Shown in pieces: positions 16,302 through 24,395 of a stretch of DNA of 64,000 bases. The notes beneath the pieces are model-generated. The model was not told where the DNA came from, did no database searches, and saw only the letters and a program-made list of their open reading frames with translations. Within the stretch, counting starts at the first letter, position 1, and each line of letters starts with the position of its first letter. Source of the DNA: Abiotrophia sp938010525 (lineage in GTDB: Bacteria > Bacillota > Bacilli > Lactobacillales > Aerococcaceae); assembly GCF_938010525.1 (NCBI RefSeq), contig NZ_CALLVK010000020.1, positions 1 through 64,000 of the forward strand. The letters run 5' to 3'. The position numbers were made by a program, and so were the translations under genes.

Positions 16302-16889
16302 TTACTCGTCTGTTTTTCCTTTGTCATAGCGCTCCCCGTATTCCTGACGGGCTTGGCGCGTCCAAGTTTGGATGAAGTCAGTCTTGGCATCGGTGTAGGC
16401 ATCACGATTATGTTCATACTGAGACCAGAGAGCTAACTTGAGGGCCTCATAATCCTTGGCTACTTGGGCATGTTCCCTAATATAGTCCCTAAAGTAGAGC
16501 TCGTCGTGATCTCCTTGGTAGCGCAAGTGAATGTGATAGACCTTATCCGCGAAGCCTTCTGGGGTGTAACCCGAGTTCAAGGATATGCGGCCTTCTGACT
16601 CCGACATTTTAAGAAAGCCAGCCTGAATCAAGCAATCACTGGCTAGGCGCAAATCCGCTTGGAGTGCTAACTCGACTAGAACATCGACAATATCCTTGGC
16701 CCAGATGCCTGGGATGGCCGTGCTCCCAATGTGGCTGATACGTACCAGAGGCAAATCTCCTAGGACTTGTTCCAGTCGCACTTCCATTTCTTGATAATTG
16801 GTCTCCCACTGGGGCTTAGGCGCCACTAGGAAGATTGGAAACAGGCGCCAGAGTTCTTCTAAAGATAATTGAGTCAGGTCCTTGTCCAT
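16302..16889 (-). CDS. GrpB family protein (UPF0157, nucleotidyltransferase-like)
   Basis: A 195-residue cytosolic protein. The GrpB/UPF0157 signature is clear: RISHIGSTAIPGIWAKDIVDVLVEL near residues 50-74, where HIGSTA and the paired acidic residues resemble the nucleotidyltransferase active site, then YHIHLRYQGDHDELYFRDY near 120. Catalytic function is not established for the family. An AAAGGAG SD precedes the ATG. It is separated by 30 bp from the YdeI-like gene upstream, with the same orientation. Confidence 0.85.
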   Translation of the reverse strand: MDKDLTQLSLEELWRLFPIFLVAPKPQWETNYQEMEVRLEQVLGDLPLVRISHIGSTAIPGIWAKDIVDVLVELALQADLRLASDCLIQAGFLKMSESEGRISLNSGYTPEGFADKVYHIHLRYQGDHDELYFRDYIREHAQVAKDYEALKLALWSQYEHNRDAYTDAKTDFIQTWTRQARQEYGERYDKGKTDE

Positions 16890-16918
16890 ATGGGTTGCTC
16901 CTTTCAGACAAAGTAAAT

Positions 16919-17284
16919 CTAGTTTTTTGGCTTTAAACCTAAAGCCGAGTAGCCCGAAGGTCGCATACGATTCTCGGCTGCTAGCTTGTCAACCAGTCTT
17001 AAATTCCGCTCAGACTGAGTGGACTTGCCCTTACGAGGTGTAAACTTCTGTAGATAGGACAGATCATCATAGGACCGTAGCATGCTTTCACTCCAGCCGA
17101 AGCATAACCCTTCTTCCAAGACCTCATGGAAGGTCACCGATGGCAACTTGGACTTAGCTTTAAAAATTCGAATCCAAATACCCGGCGAAGTCTGTTCATT
17201 GGTTAGTAACCAATCATGTAGTTCTTGTCTCTTTTCAAAAGATATAATCGGAAGTTGGTCATAGACTTGGTCTAATTGTTGCAT
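16919..17284 (-). CDS. YdeI/OmpD-associated family protein (bacteriocin-protection-like), short form
   Basis: A 121-residue protein. TSPGIWIRIFKAKSKLPSVT, then EVLEEGLCFGWSES near residue 60 and YLQKFTPRKGKSTQSERN near 79, match the YdeI/OmpD-associated family, members of which have been linked to bacteriocin protection. Full members are usually about 190 residues. This one ends soon after the conserved core (at GLKPKN), so it may be a natural short form or truncated at the 3' end. A good SD (AAAGGAA) is present. Confidence 0.72.
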   Translation of the reverse strand: MQQLDQVYDQLPIISFEKRQELHDWLLTNEQTSPGIWIRIFKAKSKLPSVTFHEVLEEGLCFGWSESMLRSYDDLSYLQKFTPRKGKSTQSERNLRLVDKLAAENRMRPSGYSALGLKPKN

Positions 17285-17444
17285 TATTTTTTCCTTTCAT
17301 TCTTGGTGGTGACCATTCTGCTATACTAAGAACAAGATGGCCTCATATACAAGCTTATCTAATTGATTGCCCTCATCCGGTCTGAGTTCTCTGATTGTTT
17401 ATCCCATCGAGTCCCTAGAACTTATGGTAATGGCGATAAACTAG

Positions 17445-18287
17445 CTATTGAGCCCTCTCCACCCACTGATCATTGTCCATTATAAAGGGCTTGGCCAGTC
17501 CAGGGCCAGTATAGTCAGAGTACTTGGTTCCCAGATATTGATAGACCTCTTCCTTGCTGGCAAATTTGATGGCCTGATAAGGCTCTTCGAAGGTCAGCTT
17601 CTCTAGGAAGAGATAGCCCTCTTTGGCTGGAACTAAGACCCCGACATGGCCAATGAAGAGACTGTCGCCATCCAGATTGTCGTGCAAAACTACCGACAGC
17701 ATTCTAACCTTGTCGTTGAACTTGAACTGGGACAGGTATTGCGCCATATGCTTGGCGTGGACCTTGACGTCCTGGGTAGCCTCGGTCTTAACCCGGGAGA
17801 AGAGGATATTGAAGGCCGCCTTATCCTTGGCATCCATGACATGTCCCTTGTCGATGGCGTCATTATCCATGAAGAGTAGCTCATCATCCTGGCTGACTGG
17901 CGGAATCTCAATGGTGTGTTTGAGCAAGGTATAGCTGTTAATGCGGCAATTAGTCCCGATAAAATCTCCCTTCTGCTCATGCCAAAGTGGATTAATCTTG
18001 GCTACATCGTAGTCCGTCTTGGTAAATTCGGTGAAGTCCCCCTTGAGCCCGCTAGGTCCAACAATGTCATTGTAGTCTTTGACGAGTTTGAGGAATTCCT
18101 CAACGCTATCCTTGTCCAAATGAGCAGACAAGAGGGTCCTCACTTCTTCCAAGCTACTTGGACTATTGAGGTTGGAATAGCTGGGATGAGCAGGACCTGC
18201 TTCTTGGCCACTCGGCTTAGGACTACAGGCTGCTAGAGCTAAGACAAGGCCGAGGGATAGAATGATGGTTTTGGTGTTTTTGAACAT
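17445..18287 (-). CDS. DUF4300 family lipoprotein
   Basis: A 280-residue lipoprotein: signal peptide with lipobox LALAAC near residues 16-21. The DUF4300 domain shows FIGTNCRINSYTLL near residue 109, MLSVVLHDNLDGDSLFIGHVG near 196 and LEKLTFEEPYQAIKFASKEE near 227, ending in KPFIMDNDQWV. The family is common in streptococci and enterococci; its role is unknown. A GAGGAGAG SD precedes the ATG. It is followed by the unlinked YdeI-like gene. Confidence 0.87.
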   Translation of the reverse strand: MFKNTKTIILSLGLVLALAACSPKPSGQEAGPAHPSYSNLNSPSSLEEVRTLLSAHLDKDSVEEFLKLVKDYNDIVGPSGLKGDFTEFTKTDYDVAKINPLWHEQKGDFIGTNCRINSYTLLKHTIEIPPVSQDDELLFMDNDAIDKGHVMDAKDKAAFNILFSRVKTEATQDVKVHAKHMAQYLSQFKFNDKVRMLSVVLHDNLDGDSLFIGHVGVLVPAKEGYLFLEKLTFEEPYQAIKFASKEEVYQYLGTKYSDYTGPGLAKPFIMDNDQWVERAQ

Positions 18288-18360
18288 GAGGTCTCTCCTC
18301 TAGCTGATATTTTTAAAAAATTTACCTTTTAACAATAGGTTAAAAGGTATAATGAACTAT

Positions 18361-18909
18361 TTATGCTTGTTGAGATGCTTGCGAGAAAAAGTAGAGATAG
18401 GCCCCGAAGGCAAACTTGATGGCAGCATCCACATAGGCGATGACCACCATGGAAATATTAGGGAAGAGGTAGCCCACCGCAATATTGATGGCGCAAACTA
18501 GGGCTAGATAAATCATGGATTTGCCATGTACGAAATAGAAGGGGAAGAAGTGTAGCGCAGTAGCCATCAAGGCTCCTAGCCAGATTAGGCGCCAGTTCTC
18601 GCTTGCGAAGAAGGGACCGCCTAAGATGGCCATTAGGACAAAGAGTAAAATGACCGCATAAAGGGCTACTTTCTTCTGGAAGGGGCTAGAGCTACCCGTT
18701 GATAATTTATTAAGCAAGGACTTGTTCTGGTTGATAGCGAAAAAGCTGACAATGTAGCCTATGCTGAAAACCTGCATGTTGATAATCTGCTCGCCACCAA
18801 TCAAGGTCGCCACCCCAATCACCGACGCAACGGCCATTAACCACAAACCACAGGCTTTCTTGAAGTTAAATGCTAGTTTTTCATTCTTGTCATAAGCTAA
18901 AAATCCCAT
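18361..18909 (-). CDS. Membrane protein of unknown function
   Basis: A 182-residue protein with about six hydrophobic helices and a short N-terminal cytosolic stretch (MGFLAYDKNEKLAFNFKK). It ends in a polar tail FSQASQQA. The helix pattern recalls small Firmicute membrane proteins annotated only as DUFs, and I cannot assign one with confidence. A GGAGG SD lies upstream of the ATG. Confidence 0.65.
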   Translation of the reverse strand: MGFLAYDKNEKLAFNFKKACGLWLMAVASVIGVATLIGGEQIINMQVFSIGYIVSFFAINQNKSLLNKLSTGSSSPFQKKVALYAVILLFVLMAILGGPFFASENWRLIWLGALMATALHFFPFYFVHGKSMIYLALVCAINIAVGYLFPNISMVVIAYVDAAIKFAFGAYLYFFSQASQQA

Positions 18910-19115
18910 AAATAAGTGCCTCCAAAATCTTCATAGCTTCCATCTAGCCTCTATCCAGTAAGCTAGGTGGCTCTTACTTTATTATAGCACTTTAATAGAA
19001 GAAAAGGCGTTGACAAGCTCCTTTTATCTCAAAAAATCTCTTCCTAAGTGTCTACTTCTAGCGATTGAGGATATCCATCACACAATCTAGCTATCACTGC
19101 TAAGTTTTCCTAGCT

Positions 19116-19470
19116 TTTTAAGTAGCTTTTAGGTTCATGCTTTAAATTAGAGTTAGCACTAAGGAAAGGAGAAAGCTCCCCCACAGGTGAGCGGTGTAAA
19201 ACAATGAGAACAATTGTCGTCATATCTAATCTACTCGCCCAAAAACTTCATAAGTACTTCCTCTGCTCAGAAAACGCCAGAGCAGCCTACAAAATGGGGA
19301 TCCTCACCCTGATCTTCGGCTCCTTCCTAAAAGGTGCCTTCGACATCTACGGCACCCATTCAGTCTATCCGACCTTCTACCTTCCAGTTGGCCTGCTGCT
19401 TCTACTGGTTGCACTTGGCTTTGAAATCCACCAGAGGAAGGAGATGGCGAAATAAGAAATTAATTACTAG
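19116..19470 (+). repeat. Duplicated cassette, copy 1 (leader plus small membrane protein gene)
   Basis: This segment is repeated at 25861-26215 with high identity, including about 85 bp before the start codon and the whole 83-codon gene. The leader contains AAGGAAAGGAGAAAGCTCC, which can fold as GGAG-AAAG-CTCC. Copy 1 loses similarity just after the stop codon; the matching 3' tail is found 1.1 kb away at 20586-20645. Confidence 0.85.
19204..19455 (+). CDS. Small membrane protein, copy 1 of a duplicated gene
   Basis: An 83-residue protein with two hydrophobic helices (about residues 29-47 and 57-74) and the conserved intervening FDIYGTHSVYP. The C-terminus is charged. The second copy at 25951-26202 differs at about ten positions, mostly conservative, which suggests both are under selection. 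No family is recognised. The SD is unclear: a GGTGAG lies about 13 nt upstream, and a stronger AAGGAG lies further up in the leader, possibly paired. A short GTG-initiated frame of six codons ends with TGA overlapping the ATG, so translational coupling is possible. Confidence 0.62.
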   Translation: MRTIVVISNLLAQKLHKYFLCSENARAAYKMGILTLIFGSFLKGAFDIYGTHSVYPTFYLPVGLLLLLVALGFEIHQRKEMAK

Positions 19471-19591
19471 AGCAACAGCACTCCATCCGTTGGATTCTCT
19501 TGTCCAGCTGATGGGGTTTTGTTTATTACATAAGACAATTAGTTATCATAATTATCGTACCTTCAAAAAATCCTCGAGCACGGTAAGAAAT

Positions 19592-19624
19592 AAAAAAATC
19601 TTGGTTGCAAAACTCAACCAAGAT
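19592..19624 (-). terminator. Terminator after the MarR-type gene
   Basis: A perfect 9-bp stem TCTTGGTTG / CAACCAAGA with a 7-nt loop followed by TTTTTTT on the minus strand. Confidence 0.92.
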
Positions 19625-19634
19625 TCCGTTTAAT

Positions 19635-20078
19635 CTATTCTTCGTTTAACCTAACAAGAAGGTGTTTGAAATGTTCTTCATCCTCAACTAGTTTTCCAAA
19701 GAACAACTCATCAATTTGCTCGATTACGGGCACAGCTTTTTGTAAAATCTCTTCTCCCTTTTTCTTCAAAATAACAGCCTTGGCTCTTGAATCTCTGGAG
19801 TGTTCTTTTCTCTCTACATATGCATATTTTTCTAATAGACTCAATATTTGAGAAACAGTCATTACGTCTATCCCAGAAAGTTTGGAAATCATGACTTGAG
19901 TCACTTCGTCATTAGTTTGCGATAGATAGGCAAGCGAAGCTAAAACAACAAATTGAGGGTGTGTCAGATTCATTTTCTTTAACTCTTTTTTTATTATAAA
20001 ATGCCATTTATTGTACACCCTCATGAACAGCAAGCCAGTTGATTGTTCTGAATCTTTTTTATATTTCGATGTAAACAA
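19635..20078 (-). CDS. MarR family transcriptional regulator
   Basis: A 147-residue winged-helix regulator. MNLTHPQFVVLASLAYLSQ starts the DNA-binding domain near residue 35, IDVMTVSQILSLLEKYAYVERKEHSRDSRAK (recognition helix and wing) lies near 72-102. MarR proteins bind as dimers and respond to small ligands or redox changes. The start is a TTG with GGGGGA upstream; an internal ATG at residue 19 would cut the dimerisation helix. It lies 13 bp downstream of the SRPBCC gene, so the pair is one operon. The module is visibly AT-richer than the core genome and splits a repeated cassette. Confidence 0.85.
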   Translation of the reverse strand: MFTSKYKKDSEQSTGLLFMRVYNKWHFIIKKELKKMNLTHPQFVVLASLAYLSQTNDEVTQVMISKLSGIDVMTVSQILSLLEKYAYVERKEHSRDSRAKAVILKKKGEEILQKAVPVIEQIDELFFGKLVEDEEHFKHLLVRLNEE

Positions 20079-20091
20079 ACAGCAATTCCCC

Positions 20092-20499
20092 CTATCTTTC
20101 CAAAAGCTCTTTCAGAATAAATATAGAGTTAGGGACATCTGAGAACACCTGGCGTAAAAATTCTAAATGTTGCTTATCCTCACTATCTAAGGATACAGAA
20201 TGTTTGACTATTACACTTCCATCATTGTTCTCCATTATTTGGTGTCCAAAAAGGATGTCACCAAAAGGAGTTGCTGTTTTATCCCAAAATTCTTCGAAGG
20301 CTTTTACAAGTGTAAGTTGATAGTCCATAGGGGGCATACCTTCAAGCTCCATCGTCCCATGGGATCCAGTCTTAAAATCATCGTTTAATGTAATTTTTTT
20401 TAAATCTTCTTCCCAGGCATACCATTTTTCAATATTGGCATAATACTCCCAAACAGCTTCTTTTGTTGCTTTAATTTTCAAACTGAAACTAAATTCCAT
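20092..20499 (-). CDS. SRPBCC family protein (START-like fold)
   Basis: A 135-residue single-domain protein. The pattern fits polyketide cyclase/START-like ligand-binding proteins: MEFSFSLKIKATKEAVWEYY and the YANIEKWYAWEEDL segment at the N-terminus, GTMELEGMPPMDYQLTLVKA in the middle, and a long C-terminal helix LEFLRQVFSDVPNSIFILKE. It could bind a hydrophobic ligand. As the first gene of an operon with a MarR regulator, it may act in sensing or detoxifying the inducer (inference). The ATG has GAGG 8 nt upstream; a GTG three codons earlier is less likely. Confidence 0.78.
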   Translation of the reverse strand: MEFSFSLKIKATKEAVWEYYANIEKWYAWEEDLKKITLNDDFKTGSHGTMELEGMPPMDYQLTLVKAFEEFWDKTATPFGDILFGHQIMENNDGSVIVKHSVSLDSEDKQHLEFLRQVFSDVPNSIFILKELLER

Positions 20500-20585
20500 T
20501 GTTTTCACCTCTATTTATTAAGTGTACTTATTATATATTATTTTATAATATGCGTCAACACAAATCTTTTTAGAATCGTAAGGGC

Positions 20586-20645
20586 GGGGATGACAAAATA
20601 GGAAATGAAATAACCGGAGGTCAGCCTATAAAGGCGCCTCCGGTT
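20586..20645 (+). repeat. Detached 3' tail of the duplicated cassette (with terminator)
   Basis: This 60-bp stretch is identical to 26187-26246, the 3' end of the gene and terminator of copy 2. It contains a 9-bp stem AACCGGAGG / CCTCCGGTT followed by TTTGTTTT on the plus strand. It was probably once continuous with copy 1 at 19116-19470. Confidence 0.85.
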
Positions 20646-20668
20646 TGTTTTGGATATGAGGTTAAAAC

Positions 20669-21595
20669 TTAACTATCTCTAGCTTCTAGGCATAAAGCTC
20701 TAAATTGTTTATCTAATTTCGCTATCTCCAACAAGAGGCGGGACAAGTCTTCGTAATCTTCCTTTAGGCAAGACAGGTGGGCTTGTCCAAATAAAGAGGC
20801 TAAGTCTTCTTTTATTTTTGAACGCAGACTATCATGCTCTGCTAGGAATCTACTCAGGTAGAGATTTCTGACAGCGGCCAGTTTAAAGCTGAAATACTGA
20901 TGCAGTTGCTTTTGCTCATCGTTCAAGCCATATTTTGCCACTGCCGCCGCGTAGAGTGAGAGGACGCCTCCCTGCCCTTGCAGGTATCTTTGGGCCATTA
21001 TTTGCGAGGTGGCCAGATAGATTGCGCTCGCGTCTGGATTAGCGACTCGCTTGAAATTGCCCCACATAGAATAAGCACCCCGCTTGTAGTCGATTGCCTG
21101 AGCTTGCCATGCTGGCAGAAAGTCTTCGAACTGAATCTTCATACAGGCAAAACCTGCTGGATCATGCAAGTAGAGATAGTCATCATCTAAATCATAAACT
21201 GAGACAAAGTGATCCACTCCGTATAAGTGAGTGTGGTTAGGATTATAGGTCAGATGCCCCATATCGAGTGGCCCCAACACTACCGGACCATTAACTAGGA
21301 GAGCTTTGAGCTTGCTTCTGATTAAATCCAGATCAAGTGCTTGCCCCTCTCTTAGATAATATTCTTCATAGTCAAAACCTAGAACTTCTAAGACATGAGA
21401 GATCGAAAGGTCCGGCATGCCGTTATCGAAGAATACTAATGGGTGCTGTTCATCTTCTTTGACAATCGAAGCCCCATTCCCCATCAACATAAGGGCCTCA
21501 AGATATTCCGGCCTCAGGTCATAACCATAAGCCTCCAAAGCCATGGCTAAAGAATAAGTATAACAAAGCGATACATCGCCAAAATAGAGCTGCAT
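20669..21595 (-). CDS. BtrH/C39-like papain-fold protein
   Basis: A 308-residue cytosolic protein. The N-terminal half resembles the BtrH N-terminal/C39-like cysteine protease domain: SLCYTYSLAMALEAYGYDLR with the candidate catalytic cysteine at residue 11, GPVVLGPLDMGHLTYNPNH in the middle, and GVDHFVSVYDLDDDYLYLHDPAG near 128-150 with the candidate His and Asp. The C-terminal half is helical (residues 190-308), with no recognised motif. BtrH-type proteins act as acyl or peptidyl transferases in antibiotic pathways; here no such cluster is adjacent. An AAGGAGG SD is present. Confidence 0.7.
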   Translation of the reverse strand: MQLYFGDVSLCYTYSLAMALEAYGYDLRPEYLEALMLMGNGASIVKEDEQHPLVFFDNGMPDLSISHVLEVLGFDYEEYYLREGQALDLDLIRSKLKALLVNGPVVLGPLDMGHLTYNPNHTHLYGVDHFVSVYDLDDDYLYLHDPAGFACMKIQFEDFLPAWQAQAIDYKRGAYSMWGNFKRVANPDASAIYLATSQIMAQRYLQGQGGVLSLYAAAVAKYGLNDEQKQLHQYFSFKLAAVRNLYLSRFLAEHDSLRSKIKEDLASLFGQAHLSCLKEDYEDLSRLLLEIAKLDKQFRALCLEARDS

Positions 21596-21710
21596 AAGAC
21601 TGCCTCCTTCTCATTGATAGCTTGATTATACAGTGCAGTTAGGCCTGCCACCCTAGAAAAAAGGAGCAGGATTTATGGGGTGTGGTGACTAGGAAAAGCT
21701 TCAGCCCATT

Positions 21711-21752
21711 AAAAAAGCCCCCTAAGTTGAATTTTCATCCAACTTAGGGGCT
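21711..21752 (-). terminator. Terminator after the ferrochelatase gene
   Basis: A long stem AGCCCCTAAGTTG / CAACTTAGGGGGCT (one bulge) followed by TTTTTT on the minus strand. Confidence 0.85.
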
Positions 21753-21764
21753 ATTTTGGGCTAT

Positions 21765-22859
21765 TTAATCATACTTCTTGCCGAATTTCTTCTCCAGCAT
21801 TTTCTTGACTAGATATGGCATCTTGACGTTTTCTCGTCCCTTTTTGGCAATGAGCTTCTTAACAAAATCAGGCATCTGGATGTCTTGGTCTTCTTTTAGA
21901 ATCGCATCGCTGTCTCTAGGCGCCGCCATCTCATCAAAAGTAGTCTCATCAGCTTGATGGATTTTGAAGTCCCCATGGAGATGCTTGGCAATGGTTGACA
22001 GCAAGGCCTCAATCAGACGTGGATCCGTATTGGGCATAGGGGGACGCTTATAGCCCACCCCTAATTCATGGCAGAGTTCTTGACACTCCACGTCATTGTC
22101 AAAAAGCACCTCGATATGCTCACTAATAAAAGCAATGGGCACAAAGATATACTGGTCGGGATGTTGGCTTTGCTCCCGCAAATACTCCAAGACATCTGGC
22201 TTAATCCATGGCATCCCAATATCGCTCTCGCTCTGCCAAGTGTTAGTATACTGGTCTGGAGCAAGACCGAGACCTTCAGCAATCAAGCGGCTATTGTCGT
22301 AGATTTGATCGATATAAGGGTCGCCAAACTCCAAGGCCAAGACAGGCACACTATGGGCTGAGAAAACGACCCGATAAGTCTGACTACCAATTTCTTGGAT
22401 AATTTTTCGAATCTCCTCTACCCAGTAATTGATCAGGGCGGGCTCGCGATACCAGTCTTTAATGACTTGAAAGCGGATGGTCTGGCTCTCTAGGAATTTC
22501 TCATAGCCCATTACGGAGTAATAGGAAAAATGAGGTTCCAAGATTAAACAGAGGCAGTCTTCAATCCCATCTGCCTCCATCTGTGCAATGACATCGGGGA
22601 TGAAGGGACGCGAAAATTTATTGGCAAAATAAACGTTCGCTTGACCTTCTAGGGCATCAGCTACTAACCTCACTTCTTCCCTAGTAATGGCTTGTAGAGG
22701 CGTACCTCCAATCCGAACATAGTTATCATATAGCGTTTTGATTTCATCTTCTTCTGGACGAACGCCCCGGCGAATATGGGTGAAAAATTCCGCGACTGCT
22801 TCATAGCTAATCGCTTCTGGTGACCCAAAGGTCATCATGAGGACAGCTTTCTTAGACAT
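21765..22859 (-). CDS. hemH: Ferrochelatase (coproporphyrin/protoporphyrin type)
   Basis: Inserts Fe2+ into coproporphyrin III or protoporphyrin IX. The 364 residues include a normal ferrochelatase core: VLMMTFGSPEAISYEAVAEF at the N-terminus, YRVVFSAHSVP with the metal-site His at residue 169, and FVPIAFISEHIEVLFDND with the second ligand Glu at residue 247. The C-terminal 60 residues are an extra tail with a repeated motif (MPDFVKKL, MPYLVKKM). No other heme biosynthesis gene is visible in the window, so it may be orphan and act on imported porphyrin. It is divergent from the HrtBA-like genes. An AAGGAG SD precedes the ATG. Confidence 0.92.
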   Translation of the reverse strand: MSKKAVLMMTFGSPEAISYEAVAEFFTHIRRGVRPEEDEIKTLYDNYVRIGGTPLQAITREEVRLVADALEGQANVYFANKFSRPFIPDVIAQMEADGIEDCLCLILEPHFSYYSVMGYEKFLESQTIRFQVIKDWYREPALINYWVEEIRKIIQEIGSQTYRVVFSAHSVPVLALEFGDPYIDQIYDNSRLIAEGLGLAPDQYTNTWQSESDIGMPWIKPDVLEYLREQSQHPDQYIFVPIAFISEHIEVLFDNDVECQELCHELGVGYKRPPMPNTDPRLIEALLSTIAKHLHGDFKIHQADETTFDEMAAPRDSDAILKEDQDIQMPDFVKKLIAKKGRENVKMPYLVKKMLEKKFGKKYD

Positions 22860-23155
22860 GTCAAACTCCTTATGTGTGTGTCGTAGTTTCCGTCTCTTAT
22901 TCTACCATAGAAAAGGCTTTATCGGATAATCAGACGAATCTAGCTTGTCCGACAAATAGAAAATATAGCCTAATCGAGTCAACAGGTGCATAATTTCTCT
23001 CCTAAATCTTAATATCTATCGTATTCTTCATACTAGCCCAGCAAGATTTTTTAGAACAAAGGATATTGAAAGATCTGGCATAAATGAATATAATCATTGT
23101 TTCCTGTTAATCTTTTAATTCCCTTAGTATGATTCTAACCCACGACTCCTTTCTC
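22860..23155. other. Intergenic region between divergent hemH and the HrtBA-like genes
   Basis: About 300 bp, AT-rich, without a gene. It holds an 11-bp palindrome TTGTCCGACAA near 22947 and an AATGA-N6-TCATT symmetry near 23086. Either could be an operator for the divergent pair. Neither matches the HrtR operator that I recall, so the assignment is open. Confidence 0.4.
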
Positions 23156-23184
23156 TTGACAGTACTTTTTAGTTTTGGTAGATT
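23156..23184 (+). promoter_or_regulatory. Promoter of the HrtBA-like operon
   Basis: TTGACA (23156-23161), a 17-nt spacer and TAGATT (23179-23184). The resulting 5' leader would be about 130 nt. Confidence 0.68.
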
Positions 23185-23323
23185 GATAGGACTAAACTCG
23201 GAGAATTGGTTACAAAGAGATATCCAAGCAGTAATTCAATGCTTCAAATGTTTTTATATAATGGGCTCGGCTAGACTTAAGCTATCTAAGAGCCAAATCA
23301 CAACCAAGTTAAGGAGCATTCAC

Positions 23324-24385
23324 ATGTATCTCGCAATTAAAGAAATTCTGCAAAATAAATTACGCTATAGTCTTATTGTATCCACCATTTTTCTGATTAC
23401 CTTTATGGTCTTCTTCTTAACTAGCCTAGCACTTGGATTGATTAGAGCCAATCGCATTGCTGCAGATAACTGGGAAGCAACAGGCGTCGTCTTATCTGAG
23501 TATGCTAACAAGAATTTGACTGCTTCTTTTATCCCGGAGGCCAGTTACCAAGATAAGCTCTCGGATGACGTGGCTGCTCTTGGTTTTATGTCTGTCGTTA
23601 CAAATCTCAAAGACAATGACGATAGTGAAAAATTCAATCTTTCTCTCTTTGCCCAAAACTGGGACAGCTTTATTGCACCTAAGTTAACTGAAGGCAATTA
23701 TCCAACTCAAGATGATGAAGTGGTGGTTGACGAATCTTTGAAAAACTACGGCGTCGAACTGGGAGACGAGATTCAGCTTAATGGGAGTAAGACCAGCTAT
23801 AAGGTTGTGGGGTTAACTACTAATAGTAAATTTTTTACTGCGCCTGTCGTATACAGCAGTTTGACAACCTACTGGACCTTACAAGGGACGCTTGACTCTA
23901 GCCGTTCGGTTTCAGCCTTAATCTTGAAAAATGATCAAATGATTGCAGCGGACGAATTGACTCAGGTTACGGAGGATGAGATGATCTCCCGTATTCCTGG
24001 TTATAGTCCTCAGAAAAATGTGTTCTCTGGGATGATTGTTGCCATGATTGTGATTACTGGTCTGATTGTCGGGATCTTCATTTATATTCTTACCATTCAA
24101 AAGTTGGGCTTATATGGCGTGATGCGCGCTCAAGGGATTCAATCTAGAACCATTGTTTGGTCCTTATTTTGCCAAATATTCATCCTGTCTCTTATTGGGA
24201 TTGGCTTAGCTTTAATTGGAATCTGGGCGATTACTTTTGTCTTGCCAACAACCTTCCCTTCCTATCAAAATTGGGCTGCTTATGGTGCCTTAAGTCTGGT
24301 TATTGCTTTGATGGCGTTACTTGGCGGAATGATTTCATTACCGCGCGTGCTCAAGATTGATCCAATTACTGCTATTTCCGAATAA
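23324..24385 (+). CDS. HrtB-like ABC transporter permease (FtsX-type)
   Basis: Membrane subunit of an efflux-type ABC transporter, 353 residues. The family start MYLAIKEILQNKLRYSLI is followed by a first helix (about 17-40), a large external domain with NWEATGVVLSEYANKN and VVVDESLKNYGVELGDE, and three C-terminal helices from about residue 225, ending SLPRVLKIDPITAISE. This matches HrtB-type hemin permeases. The frame is open further upstream, but AAGGAG 9 nt before this ATG fixes the start. The ATPase gene follows 10 bp later. Heme as substrate is inferred from similarity and from the divergent ferrochelatase. Confidence 0.8.
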   Translation: MYLAIKEILQNKLRYSLIVSTIFLITFMVFFLTSLALGLIRANRIAADNWEATGVVLSEYANKNLTASFIPEASYQDKLSDDVAALGFMSVVTNLKDNDDSEKFNLSLFAQNWDSFIAPKLTEGNYPTQDDEVVVDESLKNYGVELGDEIQLNGSKTSYKVVGLTTNSKFFTAPVVYSSLTTYWTLQGTLDSSRSVSALILKNDQMIAADELTQVTEDEMISRIPGYSPQKNVFSGMIVAMIVITGLIVGIFIYILTIQKLGLYGVMRAQGIQSRTIVWSLFCQIFILSLIGIGLALIGIWAITFVLPTTFPSYQNWAAYGALSLVIALMALLGGMISLPRVLKIDPITAISE

Positions 24386-24395
24386 GGAGAAAAAG

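Noticed and set aside
22945..22960. HrtR operator
   Set aside because: The TTGTCCGACAA palindrome does not match the HrtR site I know, and no HrtR gene is nearby.
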